Origin: Pseudomonas syringae
GTDB lineage: Bacteria; Pseudomonadota; Gammaproteobacteria; Pseudomonadales; Pseudomonadaceae
Assembly (NCBI RefSeq): GCF_001698815.1
Contig: NZ_LGSI01000068.1
Location: 186,001-250,000 of the forward strand
Length of the DNA stretch: 64,000 bases
Reading direction: 5' to 3'
Below, in pieces: positions 44,822-54,349 of the stretch; position 1 is the first letter of the stretch; each line of letters begins with the position of its first letter. The translations under genes were made by a program, and so were the position numbers. The notes beneath the pieces were generated by a model. It saw only the letters and a program-made list of their open reading frames with translations. It was not told the origin of the DNA and did no database searches.

Positions 44822-45970
44822 ATGCCGATGATCGACGCTGCGAGGGTCAAGCGACTTGCCGGGGTCTGGCAGGAGTTTGTCGAATCGGGACGCATCGTTG
44901 GCGGGATGTTACTGGTCGCCGAGCGGGGCGAACTGCGCTTCGCTTCGGCGCGGGGCTGGGCGGACCGGGAAAACCGGCGACGGGTGACGCCAGACACGCG
45001 TTTTCGCCTAGCGTCATTGACAAAACTGCTGACCTCGGTGGCGGCGTTACGGCTCTGTGAATCGGGGCGATTATCGCTGGACGAGCCGATTACACGCTGG
45101 CTTTTGGACTTCCGACCACGCTTGGCCGATGGCGCGGAAGCGACCATCACCTTGCACCACCTGCTGTCGCATACGGCGGGCTTGTCCTACGGATTTGAGC
45201 AGTCCGTCGGCAACGCGTATGAGCGGGCAGGGGTGTCGGACGGGCTGGATCACTCGGGCTTTGACCTGCAACACAATCTGACCCGCCTGGCTGGCGTGCC
45301 ATTGTTGTTCAAACCCGGCGAAGCCTGGGGTTATTCCCTGGCGACGGATGTGGTCGGCGCGATTATCGAGCAGGCCAGCGGCATGTCACTCCCGCAAGCC
45401 ATTGAACGCTGGGTGACGCAACCGTTGGCGATGAATGCGACCGAATTCGTTGCGACCGACAATCAATCGTTGGCTGTTGCTTATCGGGATTCCGCTCGTG
45501 AACCGCTGCGAATTGGCCGCGCTGATGTCCTCGAACTCGATAGTGGGGAAGCCCGGCTGTCAGCAACGCGCGTGACTGATCCGCAGGCTTATCCATCCGG
45601 AGGCGCGGGCTTGATCGGCACGGCCGAAAATTACCTGAAGTTGCTGGAATGCCTGCGCGAAGGTGGCGCGCCGTTGTTGAGTCTAGCCAGTACCGCAAGC
45701 TTGTTGGGCAATGCCATTGGCGACCTGCCGATCAGCAACCGGGGTCCAGGCTGGAAGTTTGGTCTGGGTCCGATGGTGCTGACCGATCCGGGGCTGGCAA
45801 AGCACAAGCAGGGGGCCGGAACCTGGTCATGGTGCGGATTATACGGCTGCCATTATTGGGTCGATCCGGCCGCCGGCATTAGCCTGGTCGCGCTGACCAA
45901 CACTGCTGTCACCGGCGCCTGGGGCACGTTTGCCGATGCACTTGTCGATGCGTTGTACGACGAAGGATAG
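44822..45970 (+). CDS. Serine hydrolase, class C beta-lactamase/esterase fold
   Basis: A 382-residue protein without a signal peptide. The SxxK motif is in RLASLTKLLTSVAAL, the tyrosine motif is WGYSLATD (YSL instead of YxN), and a C-terminal HKQGAG replaces KTG. Cytoplasmic location and motif changes argue for an EstB-like esterase, amidase or transferase rather than an antibiotic-resistance enzyme. It starts 4 bases after the dehydrogenase stop and is the last gene of the run, so it may finish or unmask the metabolite. Confidence 0.72.
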   Translation: MPMIDAARVKRLAGVWQEFVESGRIVGGMLLVAERGELRFASARGWADRENRRRVTPDTRFRLASLTKLLTSVAALRLCESGRLSLDEPITRWLLDFRPRLADGAEATITLHHLLSHTAGLSYGFEQSVGNAYERAGVSDGLDHSGFDLQHNLTRLAGVPLLFKPGEAWGYSLATDVVGAIIEQASGMSLPQAIERWVTQPLAMNATEFVATDNQSLAVAYRDSAREPLRIGRADVLELDSGEARLSATRVTDPQAYPSGGAGLIGTAENYLKLLECLREGGAPLLSLASTASLLGNAIGDLPISNRGPGWKFGLGPMVLTDPGLAKHKQGAGTWSWCGLYGCHYWVDPAAGISLVALTNTAVTGAWGTFADALVDALYDEG

Positions 45971-45973
45971 ACC

Positions 45974-46927
45974 TCACACCCTGGCGAATTGTTTGCGATA
46001 GCTGCTGGGACTGACGCCCACCAGATTGCGAAAGTGGCGACGAAACGATTCTTCGGAACCGAAACCGGCAACGTCCACCAGTTCAGCCAAACGCATGTTG
46101 GAAGACTCCAGCAGCTCTTTGGCATAGGCGATTCGTTCGCCCAGAATCCAGTCGTACGGTGTCAAACCGGTGCTTTCCATAAAGGTTCTGTGCAGCGTGC
46201 GCGTGCTGATGGCTGCCCGGTCCGCCATTTCCTTGATGCTGTGGGCGTGCTTGAGATCGCCGCGAATCCAGTCCATCAGGTTCGATATCGGCCCGTCGCT
46301 GGCCGATACCAACTGGCGTGACGCATATTGCGACTGTCCGCCTTCACGATGGGGCGGAATCACCATGCGCTGCGCGACCATGTTCGCCACCCGGGCACCG
46401 TGATCGGTGCGTACCAGGTGCAACATCATGTCCAGACCCGCCGCAGAGCCAGCCGCCGTCACGATCTGGCCTTGGTCGACATACAGTTCATTGGGCTGGA
46501 TAGTCAGCTCGGGATACATGCTGGCCAGCATGTCGGTATAGCGCCAGTGCGTGGTGACCCGCTTTCCTTCCAGCAATCCGGCGGCCGCCAATACGAACGC
46601 GCCGGTGCAGATTGAACAGATCCGTGCGCCCCGCGCATGCGCCGCCTGCAATTGAGCGATCAACTTGGACGGTACTTCGCAGTCCACGCCACGCCAGCCC
46701 GGCACGATGATGGTATCGGCGTTTTCCAGCAGCACTTCGCCGGGCGTTGGCACGATCGTGATGCCCCCGGCAGCAGTGATCGCGCCTTCATCCACCGAGT
46801 AGGTGGCGAACTCGTACCAGGTCACGCCCAGCTCGGGCCTTTTCAAGGCAAACACTTCGACCGTGCAGCCAAATTCGAAGGTGCACAGCTGGTTATAGAT
46901 AAGCGCGACGACAAGATGATTTTTCAT
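45974..46927 (-). CDS. ftrA: GlxA/FtrA-type AraC regulator with DJ-1/PfpI domain
   Basis: A 317-residue regulator. Residues about 1-190 form a DJ-1/PfpI-like amidase-fold sensor domain (DTIIVPGWRG, ICSICTGAFVLAAAGLLEGKRVTTHW). Residues about 210-317 are an AraC HTH (HSIKEMADRAAISTRTLHRTFMESTGLTPYDWIL, VAGFGSEESFRRHFRNLVGVSPSSYRKQF). It ends 4 bases from the serine-hydrolase stop on the other strand, so it could regulate the cluster, although convergent placement makes that uncertain. The target is unknown. Confidence 0.82.
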   Translation of the reverse strand: MKNHLVVALIYNQLCTFEFGCTVEVFALKRPELGVTWYEFATYSVDEGAITAAGGITIVPTPGEVLLENADTIIVPGWRGVDCEVPSKLIAQLQAAHARGARICSICTGAFVLAAAGLLEGKRVTTHWRYTDMLASMYPELTIQPNELYVDQGQIVTAAGSAAGLDMMLHLVRTDHGARVANMVAQRMVIPPHREGGQSQYASRQLVSASDGPISNLMDWIRGDLKHAHSIKEMADRAAISTRTLHRTFMESTGLTPYDWILGERIAYAKELLESSNMRLAELVDVAGFGSEESFRRHFRNLVGVSPSSYRKQFARV

Positions 46928-47061
46928 GGCGCGATGTTACCGGATATTGGCATTTCCGACAGTAGTTCAGTGCAAATGGACTGGTTAACCTGAGCGCTGC
47001 AATCAGGCCAGAACCTGACCCTTTGACCAAGGTCGCGCAAGCCGCCCGGGAGTCCTTTTCC

Positions 47062-47667
47062 GTGACAATCAACATCGGTATCTACGTCTACGACGACGTT
47101 GAAGTCCTCGACTTCGCAGGTCCTTACGAAGTATTCACCACCGCCACCCGCATGCACCAGCGCAACAGCCGCGACGAACGCCCGCTGTTCACGGTCTTTA
47201 CCATCGGACGTACGTTGTCGCCGGTCCGCGCTCGGGCCGGTTTGAAGGTCGATCCGGACTACACCATCAATGATCATCCGGTCATGGATTGCCTGGTGGT
47301 ACCGGGCGGGGTGATCACCTCCGAACTGGAGAAACCCGACGTGATCCGCTGGATCAGCGGCCAGGCCGTACCGGAACGGGTGATCGCTGCGGTCTGCACC
47401 GGCGCATTCCTGGTGGCCAAGACCGGCAAGCTGGCTGGCAAACAGGTCACCACGCATTGGGAAGACATCAACGACCTCAAGGAAATGTTCCCGGCCGTGG
47501 ATGTGCTCAGCACGTTGCGCTGGGTCGATGAAGGCGCGTTCGTGACCTCTGCCGGCATTTCGGCCGGTATCGACATGAGCCTGCACATGGTCGAGCGCCT
47601 GCACAGCCGCGAATTGGCGGAGCGTACCGCCTTGCAGCTGGACTTCGACTGGACTGAAAACGACTGA
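47062..47667 (+). CDS. DJ-1/PfpI family protein
   Basis: A 201-residue single-domain DJ-1/PfpI protein. MNIGIYV-type start (NIGIYVYDDVEVLDFAGPYEVF) and VCTGAFLVAKTGKLAGKQVTTHWEDINDL, with the nucleophile-elbow cysteine in VCTGAF, resemble the sensor domain of the adjacent FtrA protein but without HTH. Related proteins include isonitrile hydratases and class I glutamine-amidotransferase-like enzymes. The GTG at 47062 has GGGAG 8 bases upstream; a TTG at 47023 is the alternative. It is divergent from ftrA. Confidence 0.75.
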   Translation: MTINIGIYVYDDVEVLDFAGPYEVFTTATRMHQRNSRDERPLFTVFTIGRTLSPVRARAGLKVDPDYTINDHPVMDCLVVPGGVITSELEKPDVIRWISGQAVPERVIAAVCTGAFLVAKTGKLAGKQVTTHWEDINDLKEMFPAVDVLSTLRWVDEGAFVTSAGISAGIDMSLHMVERLHSRELAERTALQLDFDWTEND

Positions 47668-48042
47668 TTGATTCAGTCATTGATCTACGAGGCTGACAGG
47701 GACCGCCAGCCTGTGGATTGACCGGGAAAACCTCACCCGATGAATTCATAACCTCCGATCAGCCTTACGTTTCCCACCTTTTTTTCGGAAAGTGCCGGTC
47801 TGAATTCTTGCCGCCGCTGACAGTCGTTCCGCGTTCGCCGCGCTATCAATAGCTCGGGTACGGAGCAAGGCGATCTGTCGGCCATTTAGTCAGCGCGCAA
47901 GTCTCTCCTGATAACTCCCCGACCTGCCGAAACAAAGCCAGTCAGCCGTTACTTTCTGGCGGCGCCTGGCGGCTGGAAACGTGACCTGCGCCTCGTGCAA
48001 TCGCGCCCGCGCCAACCATCGCTCACGCCAGAGTTCAGGAAA
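47668..48042. other. Spacer without gene
   Basis: A 375-base gap. An AGGCTG...CAGCCT hairpin follows the DJ-1 gene at about 47691-47713. No coding frame with a ribosome site is seen. Confidence 0.5.
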
Positions 48043-48899
48043 ATGAAAACCCACTTCTTCAAAGTCGTCCAGACCGTCGCCTTGCAGGGATCTTTTTCGG
48101 AGGCCGCCGCCATTCTGGGGTGCAGCCAATCGAACATCAGTTACGCCATCAAAGAGGTCGAGGCGTTCTTCAACAAGCGCCTGTTCATACGCAGCCGTAC
48201 CGGCTGCACACTGACTCCGGATGGACAAGTCATCACTCGTACTCTGGAAATGATGCTGGCAACCCTTGAGCAACTAAAAAAAATGAGATCAATGGTCGCG
48301 TAACGGTCCACTATTTCACTCACATTCAAGAAACCACGCTGGCCGCGTGCATCGCGTCGCTCGGCAAACTCCACCCGCAAGTCTCACTGTCCGCAGTGCA
48401 TGGCAGCGAGCAAAACCCTTCGCTGGATAATGTGAAACGGGACGTGGCTGACATCGTGATCATGCCGAGTACGGTGCTCGACGACCATTACCTGGAGCAC
48501 CTGCAATGGGCGGACACCTATGTATTGGTGACGGCAAAACACCCGCCCGGCATTCAGCCGACATTTACTCAACTGGCGGAAACCGTGCGTTATGTCGCCT
48601 GGCGTCATGCGGGTGTCGAGGCGCTGCACACTCAGCTGAATAACGCCCAGGTCCGTCTCAGCCATCGTGGCGAACTCAGTTGCGTGGAAACGCTTCTGGA
48701 TCTGGTCAAGAAAGGGCATTGCATGTCGATCCTGCCTCGCACGCTGCTGCCGCTAAACGACAGCAGTTTTGAATGCATGCAACTGCCCGTGACAGTCGAG
48801 CGGCGGATCAGCGTCATTGCCCGACCAGTCTCGCTGATGTCCAACGCGGCGAACGCGGTTCTCGATGCGCTGAGGCAAGCCACGCGCCCCGCAGGTTGA
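48043..48899 (+). pseudogene. LysR-family regulator, frameshifted in an A8 tract
   Basis: The first frame (48043-48303) encodes a normal LysR HTH (KVVQTVALQGSFSEAAAILGCSQSNISYAIKEVEAFFNKRLFIRSRTGCTLTPDGQ) and stops soon after. The second frame encodes the substrate-binding domain and is open from the A run at 48276-48283 (KKNEINGRVTVHYFTHIQE) to 48899. A single extra A, or a -1 slip in CTAAAAAAAATGAG, restores one continuous protein of about 285 residues. It is a pseudogene by a recent 1-base deletion, or a gene read through transcriptional slippage, or a sequencing error in the homopolymer. Both halves are otherwise undamaged. Confidence 0.75.
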
Positions 48900-49004
48900 A
48901 AACTAAAATGCAACGTTTAGCGCTGAAGAGGCTCATAGCAATAGGTATTTGGAAGCAGAATCGCAGTTTCGGCGCGGTTCACTTGAAGCGGATGACTGGA
49001 ATTT

Positions 49005-51068
49005 ATGACCACACCGGACAAGCAATACGTGGATTGGCTGGTAGAGCAATCGATGCTGAACGCGGCAAAACAACGGGCCAAATTGTATTCGGGGCAGGGC
49101 AGGCTCTGGCAGCGCCCCTTCGCCGAGGCCCGGCCGCGCGACGCTTCAGCCATCGCCTCTGTATGGTTCACAGCCTATCCGGCATCCATTGTCACCCGCG
49201 AAGGTGGTTCCGTTCTGGAAGCCTTGGGTGATGAAACCCTCTGGCACGCGTTGTCCGAAATCGGCATTCAGGGCATCCATAACGGCCCGCTGAAAACCTC
49301 TGGCGGCCTGCAAGGGCGCCAGCGTACGCCCAGCATTGACGGTAACTTCGACCGCATCAGCTTCGGCATCGACCCGGACCTGGGCACCGAAGCGCAGTTG
49401 TTGAACCTCAGCCGTATTGCTGCCGCGCACAACGCGGTGATGATTGATGACGTAATTCCTTCGCACACCGGCAAGGGCGCGGATTTTCGCCTTGCGGAAA
49501 TGGCCTATGAGGATTACCCCGGTCTTTACCATATGGTCGAGATTCGCGAGGAAGACTGGCACTTGCTGCCCGATATTCCAGCAGGTCGCGACGCGGTCAA
49601 TCTGATGCCTGAAGTCGTCGATCAGCTGAAGGAAAAGCACTACATCGTCGGCCAGTTGCAGCGGGTGATCTTTTTCGAGCCCGGCGTCAAAGAGACCGAC
49701 TGGAGTGCTACCAGCATCGTCCAAGGCGTGGATGGCAAGGCGCGACGCTGGGTGTATCTGCATTATTTCAAGGACGGCCAGCCTTCATTGAACTGGCTCG
49801 ACCCAAGCTTTGCCGCACAGCAGATGATCATCGGTGATGCCCTGCATGCCATCGACGTCATGGGCGCGCGGGTATTGCGTCTGGACGCCAACGGCTTTCT
49901 GGGCGTGGAACGCAAGGCCGAGGGCAATGCCTGGTCGGAAAGCCATCCGCTGTCCATCACCGGCAATCAGTTGCTGGGCGGTGCGATTCGCAAGGCGGGC
50001 GGTTTCAGCTTCCAGGAGTTGAACCTGACGCTGGATGACATCGCCTCGATGTCCCACGGCGGCGCGGATCTGTCCTACGACTTCATCACGCGTCCGGCCT
50101 ATCAGCACGCACTGCTGACCGGCACTACCGAGTTTCTGCGACTGATGCTGCGCCAGGTGCACGCATTTGGCATTGACCCGGCGTCGCTGATTCATGCGTT
50201 GCAAAACCATGACGAACTGACCCTGGAACTGGTGCATTTCTGGACGTTGCATGCCCATGACACCTATCACTACCAAGGCCAGACCTTCCCCGGCAACATC
50301 CTGCGTGAGCACATTCGCGAAGAGATGTACGAACGCCTGACTGGCGAGCACGCGCCTTACAACCTGAAGTTCGTCACCAATGGCGTGGCCTGCACCACGG
50401 CGAGCATCATTACCGCCGCCCTGGGCATTCGCGATCTGGAAACGATCACCGCCGCGGACATCCTGAAGATCCAGCACATTCACCTGCTGCTGGTGATGTT
50501 CAACGCCATGCAACCCGGTGTTTTTGCCTTGTCCGGCTGGGATCTGGTGGGTGCACTGACGCTGCCAGCCGAGCAGATTCAGCATCTGATGCAGGATGGC
50601 GATACGCGCTGGATCCATCGCGGTGCCTACGATCTGGTGGATCTGGACCCCGAAGCCGAGTTTTCCGCTGGCAATATGCCGCGTCCGAAGACGCTGTATG
50701 GCAGCCTTGTCGATCAGCTCCAGCGGCCGGACTCGTTCGCTTCACAGCTCAAGAAAATCCTCGCTGTGCGCCGCGCCTATGATATCGCCGCAAGCAAGCA
50801 GATCCTGATTCCGGATGTGCAGCATCCTGGCTTGCTGATCATGGTCCACGAACTGCCAGCCGGGAAAGGTACGCAAATTACCGCGCTGAACTTCAGTTCC
50901 GAGCCCATCGTAGAGACATTGCATCTGACTGACGTAGCGCCGGGCCCCGTGGTGGATATCATCAACGAGCGGGTCGAAGGCGACTTGACCGAGCAAGGCG
51001 AGTTCACCATCACGCTGGACGCTTATGAAGGTCTGGCATTGCGCGTGGTCAGTGCGCTGCCCATCTAA
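49005..51068 (+). CDS. treS: Trehalose synthase / maltose alpha-D-glucosyltransferase (TreS)
   Basis: GH13 enzyme of 687 residues that interconverts maltose and trehalose intramolecularly in the cytoplasm. Length and sequence follow the Pseudomonas stutzeri CJ38 enzyme as I recall it (ASVWFTAYPASIVTREGGSVLEALGDETLWHAL). GARVLRLDANGF holds the nucleophile Asp, FSFQELNLTLDD the acid Glu and ALQNHDELTLELVHFW the third acid. This short form lacks the maltokinase domain fused to the long Pseudomonas TreS. It is monocistronic, with a strong hairpin after it; no glgE or treYZ gene is nearby. Confidence 0.9.
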   Translation: MTTPDKQYVDWLVEQSMLNAAKQRAKLYSGQGRLWQRPFAEARPRDASAIASVWFTAYPASIVTREGGSVLEALGDETLWHALSEIGIQGIHNGPLKTSGGLQGRQRTPSIDGNFDRISFGIDPDLGTEAQLLNLSRIAAAHNAVMIDDVIPSHTGKGADFRLAEMAYEDYPGLYHMVEIREEDWHLLPDIPAGRDAVNLMPEVVDQLKEKHYIVGQLQRVIFFEPGVKETDWSATSIVQGVDGKARRWVYLHYFKDGQPSLNWLDPSFAAQQMIIGDALHAIDVMGARVLRLDANGFLGVERKAEGNAWSESHPLSITGNQLLGGAIRKAGGFSFQELNLTLDDIASMSHGGADLSYDFITRPAYQHALLTGTTEFLRLMLRQVHAFGIDPASLIHALQNHDELTLELVHFWTLHAHDTYHYQGQTFPGNILREHIREEMYERLTGEHAPYNLKFVTNGVACTTASIITAALGIRDLETITAADILKIQHIHLLLVMFNAMQPGVFALSGWDLVGALTLPAEQIQHLMQDGDTRWIHRGAYDLVDLDPEAEFSAGNMPRPKTLYGSLVDQLQRPDSFASQLKKILAVRRAYDIAASKQILIPDVQHPGLLIMVHELPAGKGTQITALNFSSEPIVETLHLTDVAPGPVVDIINERVEGDLTEQGEFTITLDAYEGLALRVVSALPI

Positions 51069-51079
51069 AGCGCATCAGC

Positions 51080-51111
51080 AACGCGGTTTCAGTGTTCACT
51101 GAGCCGCGTTT
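51080..51111 (+). terminator. Terminator after treS
   Basis: AACGCGG...CCGCGTT outer stem with an inner CAGTG/CACTG stem, ending GTTT. It starts 12 bases after the treS stop. Confidence 0.75.
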
Positions 51112-51209
51112 GCCCGCGACAACTCACGCGTTGACGAAAAAACGACATTCCCCCTCTGATAATGCGCGCCTGGCTTGTGTCCAAGCGGCATGCATTGATC
51201 GGAAATTTC

Positions 51210-52475
51210 ATGGATATCAAACACAGTCTCAAACAGCGGATCGTGATCGTGTTCACGCTGATGAGCACACTGGTGGCTGTCGTCTTTGCCGCTGGCATTG
51301 TTGTAACCGTTCATTTTGTCGAGAAAAAACTCACCGTCTTGTCTATTGGAGGCGACCTGCATCGCCTGTTGGTCATGGAGGATGCCGCCAATTGGAGTCA
51401 TCGTCCGGACAAGCTTTCGCGGTTCTACGTTGAAGGCGGGGCAGGTGATCTGGCCATGACCGATGACCTCAAACAGCTGACGCCAGGCTTTCACACCTTT
51501 GTGCGGGGGAATAAGTCCTATTACGCCATGGTGGACTCGGTCGACGGGCGAAGCTACGTTTTGCTGCGAGACCAACGCAGCAGCGTGAAGCGCGAACGAA
51601 TCCTTTTCGGCGTGGTGTTCGTGGGCTTTGTGCTCAGCATTTTGTTGGCATTGCTGCTCGGGCGCCTGTTGGCACAACGAGTCATGGCACCGGTCGTCAA
51701 GCTGGCCAGCCAGGTGCGCCATCGGGATCAGATACTGGAGCTGGCGCCGTCCCTGGCACCTGAATATGCCAACGACGAGGTCGGCGAGCTGGCTGTTTCC
51801 TTTGATGAAACCCTGGGACGACTGCGCGCCGCACTGGGGCGCGAGAAACTGTTCACCAGCGATGTCAGCCATGAACTGCGCACGCCGTTGATGGTGCTGG
51901 CCAGCTCCTGCGAGTTGCTGCTGGAAAACCCGAATCTGGACCCGCGCTCACACGCCCAGGTGACCCGTATTGCTCGCGCCAGCGAAGGCATGCGGCAGCT
52001 CGTGGAAACCTTTCTGTTATTGGCGCGAATCGAGAGCGATCAAGCCGGACGCGGGCCACGCGCCACCGTTAAAGCGACGGCCGATGAGTTGGTGGACATG
52101 TGGCGCAAGCCTATTGAAGAAAAGGGAATTGTCCTGCGCTACGAGCCCGGCGAACCCTTGCCTGATCTGTACAACGCGACGTTGCTGCATTCGGTCATGA
52201 GCAATCTGCTGCGCAATGCCTGGCATTACACGGACGAGGGCTTCATTTGCCTGACGCTGGACCCACAGGGTTTCAGCGTTCAGGACAGTGGCATTGGCAT
52301 TCCGGAAGAGAAACAGCAGGCCATGTTCCAGCCGTTCGTACGCGGTGATGAACAACGCGGAGAAGGCCTCGGGCTGGGACTTTCCCTGGTGCAACGCATT
52401 TGCGCTCATCAAGGCTGGAGCGTAACGCTGCACAGCCGGGCTCCCCACGGTTGCTGCTTCGACGTGCGGCTTTGA
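51210..52475 (+). CDS. Sensor histidine kinase (orphan)
   Basis: A 421-residue two-component kinase. The two membrane helices are at about 15-37 and 130-155, with a periplasmic sensor of roughly 90 residues between them. HAMP-like sequence is followed by the dimerisation helix with the phospho-acceptor histidine in FTSDVSHELRTPLMVLAS, then N box SVMSNLLRNAWHYT, G1 VQDSGIGIPEE and G2 GEGLGLGLSLVQR. No response regulator is adjacent, so its partner is elsewhere. The ATG at 51210 is preferred over 51162 because GGAAA precedes it. Confidence 0.85.
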   Translation: MDIKHSLKQRIVIVFTLMSTLVAVVFAAGIVVTVHFVEKKLTVLSIGGDLHRLLVMEDAANWSHRPDKLSRFYVEGGAGDLAMTDDLKQLTPGFHTFVRGNKSYYAMVDSVDGRSYVLLRDQRSSVKRERILFGVVFVGFVLSILLALLLGRLLAQRVMAPVVKLASQVRHRDQILELAPSLAPEYANDEVGELAVSFDETLGRLRAALGREKLFTSDVSHELRTPLMVLASSCELLLENPNLDPRSHAQVTRIARASEGMRQLVETFLLLARIESDQAGRGPRATVKATADELVDMWRKPIEEKGIVLRYEPGEPLPDLYNATLLHSVMSNLLRNAWHYTDEGFICLTLDPQGFSVQDSGIGIPEEKQQAMFQPFVRGDEQRGEGLGLGLSLVQRICAHQGWSVTLHSRAPHGCCFDVRL

Positions 52476-52988
52476 ACTGTCACGCCACCGGCGGACCTGT
52501 GTAGGAGCGAACTTGTTCGCGAGGCGGTATCTGGTTTCCGCAGGGTCATCGTTTCTCCAACAAGTTGGCTCCTACAGCGGGTGGTGCGCCGTAGCGCCTC
52601 TGTAGGAGGGAATTCATTCCCGAATGGGTCAGACGCCGCATATGCATCGTCTAACCTAGCCCCTTCCCGGATAAATGCGGTCCCTGGGATCACTGCATTA
52701 CCGAAAAATCACTTCTGGATGAAAGGTCAACAACCGCCACGAACGCTCAAGCACGCGGCTTGTAGCGTTGCGCCTATCGAACCATTCAAGATTGTCCAGT
52801 CGTCATACCATCATCCCAGTATACAAATGAAAAAACCCATGCTAAAAATTCAGCCAGGTCAGATCGCGTCATTGCGGAGCTGACCCAGGTTTGGAGGCTG
52901 CCTTATAGCGTCCATAATAAGAAATCATCTCATCACATAAGCCTTGAACCGCGCTTGCGACAGGCCGTAGATGAGCCGGAGAAATGAC
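52476..52988. repeat. Spacer with REP-type repeats (third family)
   Basis: A 513-base gap without a gene. At 52498-52577 an inverted repeat begins GTAGGAGCGAACTTGTTCGC and ends with CAAGTTGGCTCCTAC. A related half unit, GTAGGAGGGAATTCATTCCC, follows at about 52600-52640. The rest, 52641-52988, probably carries the promoter of the catabolic operon; GTATAC near 52819 is the only short palindrome I noted. Confidence 0.75.
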
Positions 52989-54338
52989 ATGCCCACGGTC
53001 TCCGCATCTCCCAGTATCAAGAAATCAGCCATCCGCAAAATCTCACTGCGACTGGTTCCGTTTGTTGCTTTGATGTTCTTCATCAACTTCCTCGACCGCA
53101 CCGCAATTTCCTTCGCCGGTCCCAACGGCATGACCCAGGATCTGGGGCTGACCATTGCCCAGTTCGGCCTGGCATCCGGGATCTTTTTCATCGGCTACAT
53201 CCTGCTGGAAGTGCCGAGCAACCTGGCATTGCACAAGTTCGGCGCGCGCAAGTGGCTGGCCCGGATCATGGTGTCCTGGGGTGTTGTGTCGCTGTTGTTC
53301 ACCTGGGTCAGCAGCCTGGAAGGGCTGTACACGCTGCGCTTCCTGCTGGGGATTGCCGAAGCCGGTTTCTTTCCGGGCGCGATCCTGTTTTTAAGTCTGT
53401 GGGTGCCTTCACGCTATCGCAGCAAGATTCTGGCGCTGTTCTATCTCGCCCAACCATTGACCGTGGTGATCGGCGCGCCGCTGGCGGCCTGGCTGATCGG
53501 TCACGACGGCTTGTTCGGCCTGGCGGGCTGGCGCGTGATGTTCCTTGGCGTATCGCTGCCGGCGATTCTGGTCGGGTTCATTGCCTGGTTCTATCTGGTT
53601 GATCGTCCTGCCGAGGCCAAGTGGTTGAATGCAGACGAGAAGAAATGGCTGGTGGCTGAGCTGGAAATCGAACAGCAGCAGACCCAGGCCAACTCCAGTC
53701 ATCTCAGCGTCGGCCGCGCCATGCTCAATGGTCGGGTGTGGGTGCTGTGTTTCATCTACTTCGGTTTTATCTACGGTCTGTATGCACTCGCGTTTTTCCT
53801 GCCGACCATCATCGGCGGCTTCCAGGCTCAGTTCGGTACGACATTCACCGTACTGCAGAAAGGCCTGATCACCGCGATTCCCTATCTGCCGGCGGCCGTC
53901 GTCTTGTACCTCTGGTCCCGTGACGCAACACGACGCGGTTGCCGCACCTGGCATATCGCGCTGCCAGCATTGACCGGTGCCGTCAGCATTCCCTTGGCAC
54001 TGGCGATGGGTTCGCCAACCGCCACGGTGGCCGTCGTGACCATCACGGCATGCTCGATTTTCGCCGCACTGCCTAACTTCTGGACGCTGCCTACACAGTT
54101 TCTGACCGGCGCATCGGCCGCGGCCGCAGTGGCGTTGATCAATACCGTGGGCAACGTTGCCGGGTTCTCGGCCGGCTTTATCACCGGAGCGCTCAAGGAA
54201 TCGACCGGAAGTTACACCGTGCCGATGTTCGTGGTCGGCGGCTTGATGCTCATGTCTGCGGTGCTGATGGTTGCCCTGGGCAGCCAGCGTCGCTTATCGG
54301 TCGATGGGCTGACGCCTGCACGCCCAGCGCAGCAATAA
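52989..54338 (+). CDS. MFS transporter, anion:cation symporter (ACS) family
   Basis: A 449-residue inner-membrane permease with 12 predicted helices. RLVPFVALMFFINFLDRTAISFAGPNGMTQDLGLT and GYILLEVPSNLALHKFGARKWLARIMVSWG are the ACS signature, and GIAEAGFFPGAILFLSLWVPSRYR follows. The ACS group usually takes up sugar acids, tartrate or related organic anions. It is first gene of the catabolic operon to 59059. Start 52989 has GGAG 8 bases upstream; 52971 is possible. Confidence 0.85.
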   Translation: MPTVSASPSIKKSAIRKISLRLVPFVALMFFINFLDRTAISFAGPNGMTQDLGLTIAQFGLASGIFFIGYILLEVPSNLALHKFGARKWLARIMVSWGVVSLLFTWVSSLEGLYTLRFLLGIAEAGFFPGAILFLSLWVPSRYRSKILALFYLAQPLTVVIGAPLAAWLIGHDGLFGLAGWRVMFLGVSLPAILVGFIAWFYLVDRPAEAKWLNADEKKWLVAELEIEQQQTQANSSHLSVGRAMLNGRVWVLCFIYFGFIYGLYALAFFLPTIIGGFQAQFGTTFTVLQKGLITAIPYLPAAVVLYLWSRDATRRGCRTWHIALPALTGAVSIPLALAMGSPTATVAVVTITACSIFAALPNFWTLPTQFLTGASAAAAVALINTVGNVAGFSAGFITGALKESTGSYTVPMFVVGGLMLMSAVLMVALGSQRRLSVDGLTPARPAQQ

Positions 54339-54349
54339 GGAGACTCCCA

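Noticed and set aside
44822..45970. Beta-lactamase resistance gene
   Set aside because: It has no signal peptide, and altered YxN and KTG motifs fit an esterase or peptidase-like enzyme better.
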